DNA of 64,000 bases from Pseudomonadota bacterium (GTDB taxonomy: Bacteria > Chloroflexota > UBA6077 > JAJPHF01): contig JAJPHF010000193.1 in NCBI GenBank assembly GCA_021325365.1, positions 3,262 to 67,261 of the forward strand, in the 5' to 3' direction. The notes beneath the pieces were generated by a model. That model was not told the DNA's origin. It did not search any database and saw nothing but the letters and a program-made list of their open reading frames with translations. Both the position numbers and the translations under genes were made by a program. This document shows, piece by piece, positions 50,378 to 58,497 of this stretch; the first letter of the stretch is position 1; each line of letters starts with the position of its first letter.

Positions 50378-53305
50378 ATGAGCACACCGTACACGGGCCG
50401 CGCGCGGGCGCTCCCGCGCGCCTCGGGGAGCGTTGGCTGGCCGCAGCTCGCGGGGCTGCTCGGCGCGCTGCTTGTGAGCGGCGCGCTCGGCTATGCCGCC
50501 TACTTGCGCCTCACGGCCCAACAGCCGGGCGAGATTCAGGTAGTGCGCGTCAGCCGCGGGCCCGTGGTGGCGACGGTGAGCGCCGCTGGCTCGGCCGTGA
50601 CCGACACGAGCACGAAGCTCACATTTGCTGCCAGCGGCCGGGTCGCCGAGGTACTGGTGAGGGTGGGTGACCGGGTAGCGGCTGGCCAGCCGCTTGCGCA
50701 GCTGGATACGACGGAGCTAGACAACACGCTGCGCCAGGCCCAGGCGGCGCAGGCCCAGGCCGAGGCAAAGCTCCAGACGATCCTGAAAGGCGCCCGACCG
50801 GAGGACGTGCGAGTCGCACAGCTACAGCTCGCCCAGGCGGAGGCCAAGCTGCGCGACCTCGCCACCCCCCGCGCGGAGGATGTTACCGTGGCGCAGGCGG
50901 CGCTCGACAGCGCCCGCGCCAAGCTGCGCGGCCTGGAGGCGCAGGGTCGGCCCGAGGAGCTGGCGGCCGCCCAGGCAACGCTCGACAGCGCCCGCGCGAA
51001 GCTGCAGCAGACTCAGAACGGCCCGCTGCCGGCCGACGTGGCGGCCGCGCGCACGGCGGTGGACCAGGCGCGGGCAACCTTGCAGAGCGCCGAGGCGAAG
51101 CTGGCGCAAGTGCAGGCCGGCCCGACCGACGCGGACGTGCAGGCGGCGCTTGCGGCGCTCGCCACGGCGCGGGCCAACGAGCAGAGCGCGCAGGCCAAGC
51201 TCGACGCGCTGCTCCACCCGTCCAATGCCGACCTCATCGCCGCGCAGGTGGCGGTCGACAACGCGCAGTCGGCCTACGACGCGGCTCAGGCCAAACTCAT
51301 GCAATTGCGGCAGCCCACCACCAGCGACCTGCAGGCGGCGCAAGCGGCGGTAGCGCAGGCGCAGGCGGGACTTCGCTCGGCACAGAGCACGCTCAACCGC
51401 GCCCGCCCCGGCGTCAGCACCAACGACGTGGCGGCGGCAGGCGAAGACGTGCAGGCCGCCGCCCGGAACGTGCAGGTGGCGCAGCTCCGTTTGAGCCAGC
51501 TCCAGAATTCGACGGTCACTACCACCGGCAACACAGCCTACAGCAACAATGGGCTCGGCAGCGTTAGCGCTCCGACTACGGGCGTGCCAACAGGCGGCAC
51601 GAGCACTGGCGCGGCCGGCGCGATCGCCACGAGTGGAACCGGCCCGACGAGCCTCGGGACGACGACCACCGCCAGCGCCGGGCCGAGCACGCAAGACGTG
51701 CTGAACGCTCAGGCGGCGGTCAACAGCGCGACCGCTACGCTGCTGCGCGCTCAGACCTCCCTGCAAACGCTCCAAACCGGCGGCGGCCAGAACGACGTCG
51801 CGGGCGCGCAGGCGAGCGTAACATCGGCGCTGGCGCAGGTAGCGAGCGCGCGCGCCAAGCTCGGCGCTCTCCTCAATCCCAGTCCGGCTGATCTGGCCGC
51901 CGCGCAGTCGGCCCTCGATCAGGCGCGGAACACGTACCAGAGCGCGGTGGCGAAGCTGGACGAGTTGCGCCACCCGCGGCCCGAGGACGTGGAGAGCGCA
52001 CGGGGTGCCGTGGATGCGGCGCACGTGGGCGTGCAGAGCGCCGCCGCGAAGCTGGCCGACGTGCGCGCCCAGCCGAAGCCGGAAGACCTGGCCGCCGCGC
52101 AGAGCAGCGTGGACAACGCCCGGGCCGGGCTGGCGGCGGCCCAGGCGAAGCTCGACCAGACGCTGGCTGGCCCCGAACCGGAGGACGTCGCCCTGGCGGA
52201 GGCCGCAGTGCACCAGGCCGAGCAGCAGCTGGCGCTCAAGCAGCAGCCGAACACCGCGGACGACCTGGCGGCGCAGCGCGAGGCGGTGCGCCAGGCGGAG
52301 GCGCAGCTAGCGCTCAAGCAGCAGCCGGCGAGCGCGGCCGCGGTGGAGCAGCAGCGGCTGGCGATCGAGCAAGCGCGCGCCGAGGCGGCGCTCAAGGAGC
52401 GGCCCTACACCGACGAGGACCTGGCCGCCCAGGTGGCGGCCGTCGAGCAGGCCCGCGCGCAGGTCGCCACGGCCCAGTTCAACCGGGACAATGCCGTGCT
52501 CACGGCGCCCTACGCGGGCGTCGTCAGCCAGGTCGGCTACAACGTCGGCGAGCAGGCGGGCGGCGGTGGCGGCGGGGCGAGCGGCAGCGGCAGCTCCAGT
52601 AGCAGCTCCGGCACCAGCGCGAGCAGCGCGACCGCCGGCACGAGCGGGGGCGGCGGGGGGATCACCCTGGTCGATCCGGACACGTTGCACGTAGAAGTGA
52701 GCGTGGACGAGACGGACATCGCCCGCGTGCAGGTGGGGCAGACGGTCCAGCTCACGTTTGACGGGCTGCCCGGCCAGCAGGCTCGCGGCCACGTGGCGGC
52801 ACGCGCCCCGCTCCCCGCTACCTCGTCGGGGGTGACCAGCTATCCGGTGCTGATCGCGCTAGACGAGGGCGCGGGCGTGCTGCCTGGGATGACGGCGGTG
52901 GCGAACGTGATCGTGGCGCAGCAATCCGACGCGCTGTTGGTGCCGAGCCGGGCGATTCGGCAGCAGGGCCCGATTGCGGTGGTCGACGTGCTTACCGCCG
53001 AGGGTGCGACCGAGACGCGGCCGGTTCAGCCCGGCGTGTCGGATGAGACGAACACCGCGATCACGAGCGGGCTGGCGGAGGGCGACTCGGTTGTCGTGGC
53101 GCGGATCGAGCCTGGCCAGACGGCCGGGGCCTCGTCTATTCCGAGCGGGATGCCGCCGGGTGGTGTGCCGCCCCCCGGGATGGGGCCGCCCCCGGGCGGA
53201 CTGCCCCCGCCCGGCATGGGCCCGCCCGGGGGCGGCATGCCGTCCCCGGGCGGGATGCCGGTGGGGGGCGCGGGGCGTGCCCCTGGCGGGCCGGGTGGTC
53301 GGTGA
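50378..53305 (+). CDS. Giant HlyD-family efflux adaptor 3
   Basis: A 975-residue membrane-fusion protein: N-terminal transmembrane helix (about 25-45), first half lipoyl domain (FAASGRVAEVLVRVGDRVAAGQPLAQLD), about 17 helical units of 33-36 residues (RPEDV.VAQ..LAQAEAKL pattern), second half lipoyl (TAPYAGVVSQVGYNVGEQA), a Gly/Ser insert (about 727-757), beta-barrel, and a Pro/Gly/Met-rich C-terminal tail of about 60 residues (repeats of PPPGMGPP). A Gly/Thr/Ser insert of about 60 residues (about 377-437) sits near the middle of the helical region, as in adaptor 1. Probably the partner of the RND pump at 43828. Confidence 0.9.
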   Translation: MSTPYTGRARALPRASGSVGWPQLAGLLGALLVSGALGYAAYLRLTAQQPGEIQVVRVSRGPVVATVSAAGSAVTDTSTKLTFAASGRVAEVLVRVGDRVAAGQPLAQLDTTELDNTLRQAQAAQAQAEAKLQTILKGARPEDVRVAQLQLAQAEAKLRDLATPRAEDVTVAQAALDSARAKLRGLEAQGRPEELAAAQATLDSARAKLQQTQNGPLPADVAAARTAVDQARATLQSAEAKLAQVQAGPTDADVQAALAALATARANEQSAQAKLDALLHPSNADLIAAQVAVDNAQSAYDAAQAKLMQLRQPTTSDLQAAQAAVAQAQAGLRSAQSTLNRARPGVSTNDVAAAGEDVQAAARNVQVAQLRLSQLQNSTVTTTGNTAYSNNGLGSVSAPTTGVPTGGTSTGAAGAIATSGTGPTSLGTTTTASAGPSTQDVLNAQAAVNSATATLLRAQTSLQTLQTGGGQNDVAGAQASVTSALAQVASARAKLGALLNPSPADLAAAQSALDQARNTYQSAVAKLDELRHPRPEDVESARGAVDAAHVGVQSAAAKLADVRAQPKPEDLAAAQSSVDNARAGLAAAQAKLDQTLAGPEPEDVALAEAAVHQAEQQLALKQQPNTADDLAAQREAVRQAEAQLALKQQPASAAAVEQQRLAIEQARAEAALKERPYTDEDLAAQVAAVEQARAQVATAQFNRDNAVLTAPYAGVVSQVGYNVGEQAGGGGGGASGSGSSSSSSGTSASSATAGTSGGGGGITLVDPDTLHVEVSVDETDIARVQVGQTVQLTFDGLPGQQARGHVAARAPLPATSSGVTSYPVLIALDEGAGVLPGMTAVANVIVAQQSDALLVPSRAIRQQGPIAVVDVLTAEGATETRPVQPGVSDETNTAITSGLAEGDSVVVARIEPGQTAGASSIPSGMPPGGVPPPGMGPPPGGLPPPGMGPPGGGMPSPGGMPVGGAGRAPGGPGGR

Positions 53306-53312
53306 GCGCGGT

Positions 53313-54080
53313 GTGGGTCCGGCGGCTGGGCGAGTTCATCCGGGCGACTGCCCAACCGGCACGCCGCCCGGCGGCGCGTTGACCGGGCACGGAGGCGCGC
53401 GGAGGGCTCGTCGCCGGCGGCCCTCGCTGCTGATCACCCTCGGCATCGTCATCGGCGGCCTGGCGCTGGGCGGGGCCGCCGCGCACCTGACCACAGCGTC
53501 GCGGCCGGCGCCGCCTCCACTGGTCACCACGCTGCCGAGTGGTGCCGGGGGCGACGTGCCGGGCGGTCCGGGCACCGCCCCCGTCGGTAGCCTGCCGCCC
53601 GGCGCCGGCACGCTGGGGATCGGGGGCGCCCCTCCCTTCCCCGGCATGCCGGCGGGCGCGGCTGTCCCGCCGCTTCCCGCCGGCATGCCGGGCGCGGCGC
53701 TTCCGCCGGTTGCCGCCGGCGCGGCCGGGGCGGCCACGGTCGGTGGCCGGTCGGGCACACCGCCCAGCGGTGTGCCCGACCCCGCGGCAGCCGCGCCAGC
53801 GCCCGCGCTGGTGACCAGTGTCGACGGCGACACCGTTACGCTAATGACGGCCGAGGGGCCGCAACGGGTACGGCTCGCGCCCACGACCCGCGTGCAGAAG
53901 CAGGTGCCGGCCGAGCGCGCCGAGATCGCGCCAGGGCAGCTCGTCGTCGTGCGCGGTGAGCCACAGGACGACGAGCTGCTGGCCGGCACCATCGAGATCG
54001 TCGGCGGCCCCCTAACCTCGGCCGCCTCACTCGCGCCCGGCCCCGGCGCCGCGCTCGCGGGCCCGTCGCCCGCGCCCTGA
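53313..54080 (+). CDS. Membrane-anchored Pro/Gly-rich protein with DUF5666-like domain
   Basis: About 255 residues; the GTG start at 53313 is uncertain, and GTG at 53295 is an alternative overlapping the adaptor stop. A basic N-terminus (GGARRARRRRPS) precedes one transmembrane helix (LLITLGIVIGGLALGGAAAHL). A Pro/Gly/Ala-rich stalk of about 110 residues (PFPGMPAGAAVPPLPAGMPG) follows, then a C-terminal beta domain of about 70 residues (LVTSVDGDTVTLMTAEGPQRVRL, PGQLVVVRGEPQDDELLAGTIEIV) of the DUF5666 type. The domain would lie outside the membrane. It follows the adaptor directly and is probably in the same operon. Confidence 0.7.
   Translation: MGPAAGRVHPGDCPTGTPPGGALTGHGGARRARRRRPSLLITLGIVIGGLALGGAAAHLTTASRPAPPPLVTTLPSGAGGDVPGGPGTAPVGSLPPGAGTLGIGGAPPFPGMPAGAAVPPLPAGMPGAALPPVAAGAAGAATVGGRSGTPPSGVPDPAAAAPAPALVTSVDGDTVTLMTAEGPQRVRLAPTTRVQKQVPAERAEIAPGQLVVVRGEPQDDELLAGTIEIVGGPLTSAASLAPGPGAALAGPSPAP
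53749..53781. repeat. Perfect 15-bp inverted repeat inside the DUF5666-like gene
   Basis: Arms 53749-53763 and 53767-53781 pair perfectly around CCA, within the stalk-coding region (residues around GRSGTPPSGVPD). It may reflect low-complexity Pro/Gly coding DNA or a hairpin in the mRNA. Confidence 0.85.
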
Positions 54081-54317
54081 CGCGCGGCCACGACGCCACC
54101 GGCGCCGCATGGCGCAGGCGAGCGGGGCGCGTGGCGGGTCGGCTCGCCGCCTCCGCACTGAAGGCCGGGTCCGAAGGCGGCGCCGTCCTACGCGACGCGT
54201 CGCCGGGCGCCAGTGAGCCGCCCCGCCGCGCCACCGACGCCCGCCGGAGCTGCTCAAGCGCGTGTCGGGCGTACGATCGCGCGGACGATCGTTCCTGCTC
54301 CCCACGGCCCGTCGCGA

Positions 54318-54333
54318 TCACCCGAATGGGTAA
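54318..54333 (+). promoter_or_regulatory. TCACCC-N4-GGGTAA site, copy R4
   Basis: A full match to the first element of the module at 49592 (spacer GAAT), 188 nt upstream of the surface-protein gene. The later elements (CCGATG at +60, the -10-like TA-N-GCT) are not found here, so this is a bare site or a diverged copy. Confidence 0.45.
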
Positions 54334-54346
54334 GAGGAGGCCGACT

Positions 54347-54376
54347 GCTTCGGGTCATTGCCTGATGACCCGAAGC
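54347..54376. repeat. 12-bp inverted repeat upstream of the surface-protein gene
   Basis: Arms 54347-54358 and 54365-54376 (GCTTCGGGTCAT and its complement) pair around TGCCTG, 13 nt after site R4. It could be a second regulator site or a terminator-like hairpin for the preceding operon; no T-run follows. Confidence 0.7.
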
Positions 54377-54505
54377 GCGTAGGGCCGGATCACCGTGATG
54401 CGCGATGCCGGCCGGCGCCCGCCAACCGTACCGTGGAACGGGGCGATTACCACAGAGAACGCGACCGCACCTACTCGCTGGCGAATGGGATGGAGGGGAC
54501 CAGCC

Positions 54506-55891
54506 ATGCGCGAACGACTCCTGTACTGGTCGATGGGCGTGCTCCTGTTGCTCGCCCCGCTAAGCGGCCCGCTCGCGGCGCCGCCCGCCGCACTGGGCGC
54601 CCAGCAGCCGCCGGCGCTCGGGGCAGCCCGCGCAGTCGCCGACGGGCCGCGGCCTCACTTCAGCTTCAGCAGCGTCGTCGGTCAGACGACGGGCACGTCT
54701 ACGCCTACGCTGACCGCCACCGCCACCGCGACCGCGACGACCACGCCGGTGGCGACCGGCACTCCCATCGGCGGGACGGGCATCGTGCCGACCACACAGA
54801 ACGTGCCGACGAGCAGCGGCATCGCGGGCGTCGCCTGCGCCAGCGGCGTCGGGCAGACCTGCACGGCGACGGGCAGCGTAAGCGGCACCTTCACGATCAC
54901 GAGCGCCATGAGCACGAGCACAGGGCCGACAAGCTTTACCCTCGTCGCCACGGGGCCGGCAAATGCGCTCGCCGGCGGCTACCCGGCGCTGTTCGTCCCG
55001 ACGACCTACACGGTCGAAGCGTTCCAGTGCGGCGCCGTCACGGCAGCGCTGCAGACCACCTGCACGGGCATGGCCGTCGGCAGCCCACTCCAGAACGCGA
55101 CGGTCACGGTCCGCTTCCCGCTGGTCGGCGGCGCCACGTCTGACGTGGCCGGCGTAGTGAACCTGGGCGCGACGGCCACGACGACCAGCGTGCCGCTTTC
55201 CACGGCGCTCACGCCAGTCACACGCAGCGGACAGGCGGGTGTCCCCTGTGCGACGGTCGTCAGCGCCACCTGCACCGTCAGTGGCTCCGTGACCGGCTCG
55301 GGTACCGTGACGGCCAGCATCACCTGGTCGCTCACGGCGACAATCCCCAGCGGGGTTGCCACGGGGATCGTGCCAACGGCGGTGTTCACCACGACGGCGG
55401 GGCTGGAAGGGATCACCTGCAATGCCATCGCCAGCGGGGCGAGTAGTGTGACCTGCACCGGTACGACGGTCGGTAACGCGCTGCAGGGCTCGACCGTCAC
55501 GGTCGTCTTCACGACCGCCCTCACTGCCGTCGGCACCATCACCGGCAGCGGGGCCAACCTGGCGCTCGTCGCCAGCGCCCTGCCGCCGTTGCTGCCCACC
55601 GGGCCGGCTGGCCCCGGCCCGATCGCCGCAGCGCCGCTGCTCGGCGGGCCATTCGCCACTGGCCCGCTCCCGCCGCTCGCGGCCGGCCCGCCGCTCGCGG
55701 CCAACGTCGGGGTGCGGCCAGGGCCGCTGGCGGAGGTCCCCATCGTCCCAGAGGCCGATCCCGTAATGCTGCTCGTCGCCGGTCTGGCGATCGTCGGCCT
55801 GGTGGCCTGGTGGCGCGGCCGTCGGGACGAGGTCGAGCGCGCCCTGGCGGCCGAAGCGCCGACCCCGTCTAGCCGCGCGCCTCACCGGTGA
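54506..55891 (+). CDS. Surface protein with two Cys-paired repeats and C-terminal membrane anchor
   Basis: A 461-residue exported protein. Signal peptide (LLYWSMGVLLLLAPLSGPLAAPPAALGA), a Thr-rich linker (TPTLTATATATATTTPV), then two related beta-rich repeats of about 110 residues, each with GVxCA..V..TC near the start and a TCTGT or TCTGM segment near the end; each should have two disulfides. A Pro/Gly/Ala-rich stalk (PTGPAGPGPIAAAPLLGGP) leads to IVPEADPVMLLVAGLAIVGLVAWWRGRRDE, a P-E, one helix, Arg-rich ending that resembles PEP-CTERM-type anchors. GGAGGGG precedes ATG at 54506. Function unknown; probably a cell-surface structural protein. Confidence 0.75.
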   Translation: MRERLLYWSMGVLLLLAPLSGPLAAPPAALGAQQPPALGAARAVADGPRPHFSFSSVVGQTTGTSTPTLTATATATATTTPVATGTPIGGTGIVPTTQNVPTSSGIAGVACASGVGQTCTATGSVSGTFTITSAMSTSTGPTSFTLVATGPANALAGGYPALFVPTTYTVEAFQCGAVTAALQTTCTGMAVGSPLQNATVTVRFPLVGGATSDVAGVVNLGATATTTSVPLSTALTPVTRSGQAGVPCATVVSATCTVSGSVTGSGTVTASITWSLTATIPSGVATGIVPTAVFTTTAGLEGITCNAIASGASSVTCTGTTVGNALQGSTVTVVFTTALTAVGTITGSGANLALVASALPPLLPTGPAGPGPIAAAPLLGGPFATGPLPPLAAGPPLAANVGVRPGPLAEVPIVPEADPVMLLVAGLAIVGLVAWWRGRRDEVERALAAEAPTPSSRAPHR

Positions 55892-56043
55892 GCGGCCGCT
55901 GCCGCCGGGCCGGGCGCGTGGGATGGCCGGCCCGGCGGGCAGCCGCATGGCGCTCTGGCGCGCGAGCACACGCGGTCGCCCGTCCGGAGCGTCAGTACCG
56001 CGCCGTGTTCACTGCATTGACAGCGCATCTTTGGGAAGCACAC

Positions 56044-56424
56044 ATGGCTACGCACGATCGCGCTGCCCGCTCGCTCGAACTCTCGCGCCCCGGCGCGCTC
56101 TCCTGGTCGTGGCCCGCCGCCGCCCTCGGCGCCGTGCTACTTCAGGCGTTCCATAAGTCGTTTAACGATGATCCGGTGGGTCGTGGCCCGCCGCCGCCCT
56201 CGGCGCCGTGCTACTGCTGGCCGCCGGGCTCAACGGCTACCGTCTGGATCAGGAGGGCTACGGCAACCTGTACTACGCCGCCGCCGTGCGCAGCATGCTG
56301 GAGAGCTGGCACAACTTCTTCTTCGTCGCCTTCGATCCCGGCGGCTTCGTCAGCGTCGACAAGCCACCGCTCGGGCTATGGGTACAGGTCGCCAGCGCCC
56401 GGCTGTTCGGTTTTAACGGGCTGA
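56044..56424 (+). pseudogene. Displaced N-terminus of the second GT39 gene (frameshifted)
   Basis: From ATG at 56044 (GGGAAG upstream) the frame encodes MATHDRAARSLELS and WSWPAAALGAVLL, a plausible start for a GT39 protein. It then leaves frame because of a 74-bp insertion and runs on as nonsense to 56424. Removing 74 bp between the direct repeats joins ALGAVLL to LAAGLNGYRLDQEG in one frame, giving a protein of about 770 residues. So this is the natural N-terminus of the next gene, cut off in the present sequence. Confidence 0.75.
56105..56215. repeat. 37-bp direct repeats flanking a 37-bp spacer
   Basis: 56105-56141 and 56179-56215 are identical (start GGTCGTGGCC, end GTGCTACT). The spacer 56142-56178 is AT-richer and unlike its surroundings, with a small palindrome TCGTT-T-AACGA. 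The 74-nt unit is not a multiple of three, so its presence shifts the GT39 frame. Recombination or slippage between the copies would remove exactly 74 nt and restore it. Confidence 0.92.
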
Positions 56425-58430
56425 GCGTACTGCTGCCGCAAGCGGTGGCGGGCGTCGCGGCAGTTGCCGTCCTCTACGCGCCGGTGCGGGGCGACTTCGG
56501 GGTCGCCGCCGGCCTGCTGGCGGCGCTCGCGCTGACGCTCACGCCGATCACCGTCGGGACGAGCCGCAACAACACGAGCGACAGCCTGCTGGTCCTGGTG
56601 TTGTTGCTGGCCGCCGGGGCGGTGCTCCGCGCGGCCGCGACAGGCCGGCTGCGCTGGCTCGTCCTCGGCGCGGCGCTCGTCGGCGCGGGCTTCAACGTGA
56701 AGATGTTGGAGGCGGTCCTGCCGCTGCCCGCGTTCTACCTGACGTACCTCGTGGGCGCCCCGCGGCCCTGGCGCGCGCGCCTCGCGCACCTGGCGATCGC
56801 CACGCTGGCGCTGCTCGGCGTGGCGCTGCCCTGGGTCGTCGCCGTGGACCTCACGCCGCCCGACCAGCGCCCCTACGTCGGCTCCAGCGCCGACAACACC
56901 GTGCGCAACCTGGCGCTCGGCTACAACGGGTTGAATCGGCTGCTGGGCATGCGCCCGCCCGGCGTCCCGGGCAACCCTCCGGGACCGCTCGGGGCGCCAC
57001 TGCCCGGCGTTCAGCTCGCGGGGACGCCGGCCGGTGCGTCCCCCTCTCCGCGGGATGAGGCCTGGCTCGGACCGGGCGCTGCGCTCCCGCCCGGCCCTCC
57101 GCTCGGCGTACCGCTCCCGCCCGGCGTCCCGGGTCCCGGCTTCCCGCCCGGACCACTCGCGGGCGGCCCGGGCGGCGCCGGCGAGACCGGCGCCGCCGGC
57201 CCGCTGCGCCTGTTCGACGAGCAGCTGGCGGGGCAGATTAGCTGGCTGCTGCCGTTCGCGTTGTTCGGTTTGGCCGCCGCGCTCGGGCGCGAGCGCCGCC
57301 GCTGGCCGTTGGGCCGGCAGCAGCCGGCGTGCATTCTGTGGACGGGCTGGCTGCTGACCGCGGGCGCTTTCTTCAGCGTCGCCGGCATGTTCCATCGCTA
57401 CTACCTGGTAATGCTCGGGCCGCCGCTCGCGGCGCTCGTCGGCATCGGCGGCCCGGCGCTCTGGGCGGCCTACCGCCACGGCGGCCCGCGCGGCTGGCTG
57501 CTGCCGCTGGGGCTGCTCACGACGGCGGTGGTGCAGCTTCACATCCTCGCGGATTATCCCGACTGGAGCGCGCGTCTTAGCCCGCTCGTCGGCGTCCCGT
57601 CCGTCGCGGCCACGCTGACCCTCGTTGCCGCGCGCCTCGCGCCACCGCTCCGGCGCTCGGCGGCACCGGCACTCGCCGCCGGCGCGGCCGGGCTCGCGCT
57701 GCTCGTCGCACCCGCGATCTGGGCCGGCTACCCGGTCGCGGAGCCGGGCGGCATGCGCAACGTGCTGCCCTTCGCCGGGCCGCTGGACGGCAGGCTCCCA
57801 CCGTCCGGGGTACCGCCGTTCGGCGCTCCGCCGCCCGGCCCGCTCGGTCTCGCCGGGGCGCCACCTCCCGGCGGGGGACGGCCGCCAGGGCCGCCTGGAG
57901 CTACAATCGATCCGCGCCTACTCGACTTTCTGGAAGCCAACCGCGGCGAAGCCCGCTTCCTGTTCGCGGCGCCCGGCGCGCTGGAGACAGCGCCGGCGAT
58001 CATCGCCACCGGCGAGCCGGTGATGGCGCTCGGCGGCTTCACGGGCGGCGATCCCATCTTGACCGCCGAGGGCCTGGCCAGCCTGGTGGCTCGCGGCGCC
58101 GTGCGCTTCTTCCTGCTGCCCACGACGGGCGGCTTCCCCGGCGGCCCGCCCGGCCCCGGCGCCTTCCCCGGCGGTCCGCCGGGCCCCGGTGGCCGCGCCG
58201 AGGCGACCGGCTGGATCCGCGACCACTGCGCCACGGTCCCGGCCGCGCTGTGGCGGACCGACGCGAGCGATGCGCCGGGCAGCGCGGGGGGAGGGCCGAG
58301 CACTGCGCCCTTCCCGCCACCGCCGGGCGCGGGCTTCGGCATGCAGCTCTACGACTGCGCGGGCGCGACAGCAACCGGCCTGGGCCCATCCAGCTCGCAG
58401 CACGACGCGCGTGCAGCAGATCGGGGGTAA
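56208..58430 (+). CDS. ArnT-like GT39 family glycosyltransferase, copy 2 (N-terminus disrupted)
   Basis: The open frame encodes 740 residues from a GTG at 56208 with no ribosome site, beginning inside the first membrane helix (LLLAAGLNGYRLDQEGYGNLYYAA; acidic pair D14/E16). The rest is complete: WHNFFFVAFDPGGFVSVDKPPLGLW, about 11 helices, a Pro/Gly-rich outer loop of about 90 residues (near 245-335), and a C-terminal soluble domain with a second Pro/Gly-rich insert (PPFGAPPPGPLGLAG) and ILTAEGLASLVARGAVRFFLL. It is a paralogue of the 20573 gene. The missing start (see 56044) suggests it is poorly expressed as sequenced. Confidence 0.83.
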   Translation: MLLLAAGLNGYRLDQEGYGNLYYAAAVRSMLESWHNFFFVAFDPGGFVSVDKPPLGLWVQVASARLFGFNGLSVLLPQAVAGVAAVAVLYAPVRGDFGVAAGLLAALALTLTPITVGTSRNNTSDSLLVLVLLLAAGAVLRAAATGRLRWLVLGAALVGAGFNVKMLEAVLPLPAFYLTYLVGAPRPWRARLAHLAIATLALLGVALPWVVAVDLTPPDQRPYVGSSADNTVRNLALGYNGLNRLLGMRPPGVPGNPPGPLGAPLPGVQLAGTPAGASPSPRDEAWLGPGAALPPGPPLGVPLPPGVPGPGFPPGPLAGGPGGAGETGAAGPLRLFDEQLAGQISWLLPFALFGLAAALGRERRRWPLGRQQPACILWTGWLLTAGAFFSVAGMFHRYYLVMLGPPLAALVGIGGPALWAAYRHGGPRGWLLPLGLLTTAVVQLHILADYPDWSARLSPLVGVPSVAATLTLVAARLAPPLRRSAAPALAAGAAGLALLVAPAIWAGYPVAEPGGMRNVLPFAGPLDGRLPPSGVPPFGAPPPGPLGLAGAPPPGGGRPPGPPGATIDPRLLDFLEANRGEARFLFAAPGALETAPAIIATGEPVMALGGFTGGDPILTAEGLASLVARGAVRFFLLPTTGGFPGGPPGPGAFPGGPPGPGGRAEATGWIRDHCATVPAALWRTDASDAPGSAGGGPSTAPFPPPPGAGFGMQLYDCAGATATGLGPSSSQHDARAADRG

Positions 58431-58497
58431 GCGGAGACACCGATTGCGCGCCGCGCACGTCAGCACCTCACAGCACGGTCGTCAGAGAGGAGAACCC

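Larger units (their letters stand above)
54081..54505. other. 425-bp gap with regulatory half-module and hairpin
   Basis: No gene. The first 230 bp are GC-rich with only scattered short repeats. The second half holds the R4 motif (54318-54333), a 12-bp hairpin (54347-54376) and the ribosome site of the next gene. No T-run terminator is visible for the preceding operon. Confidence 0.6.
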
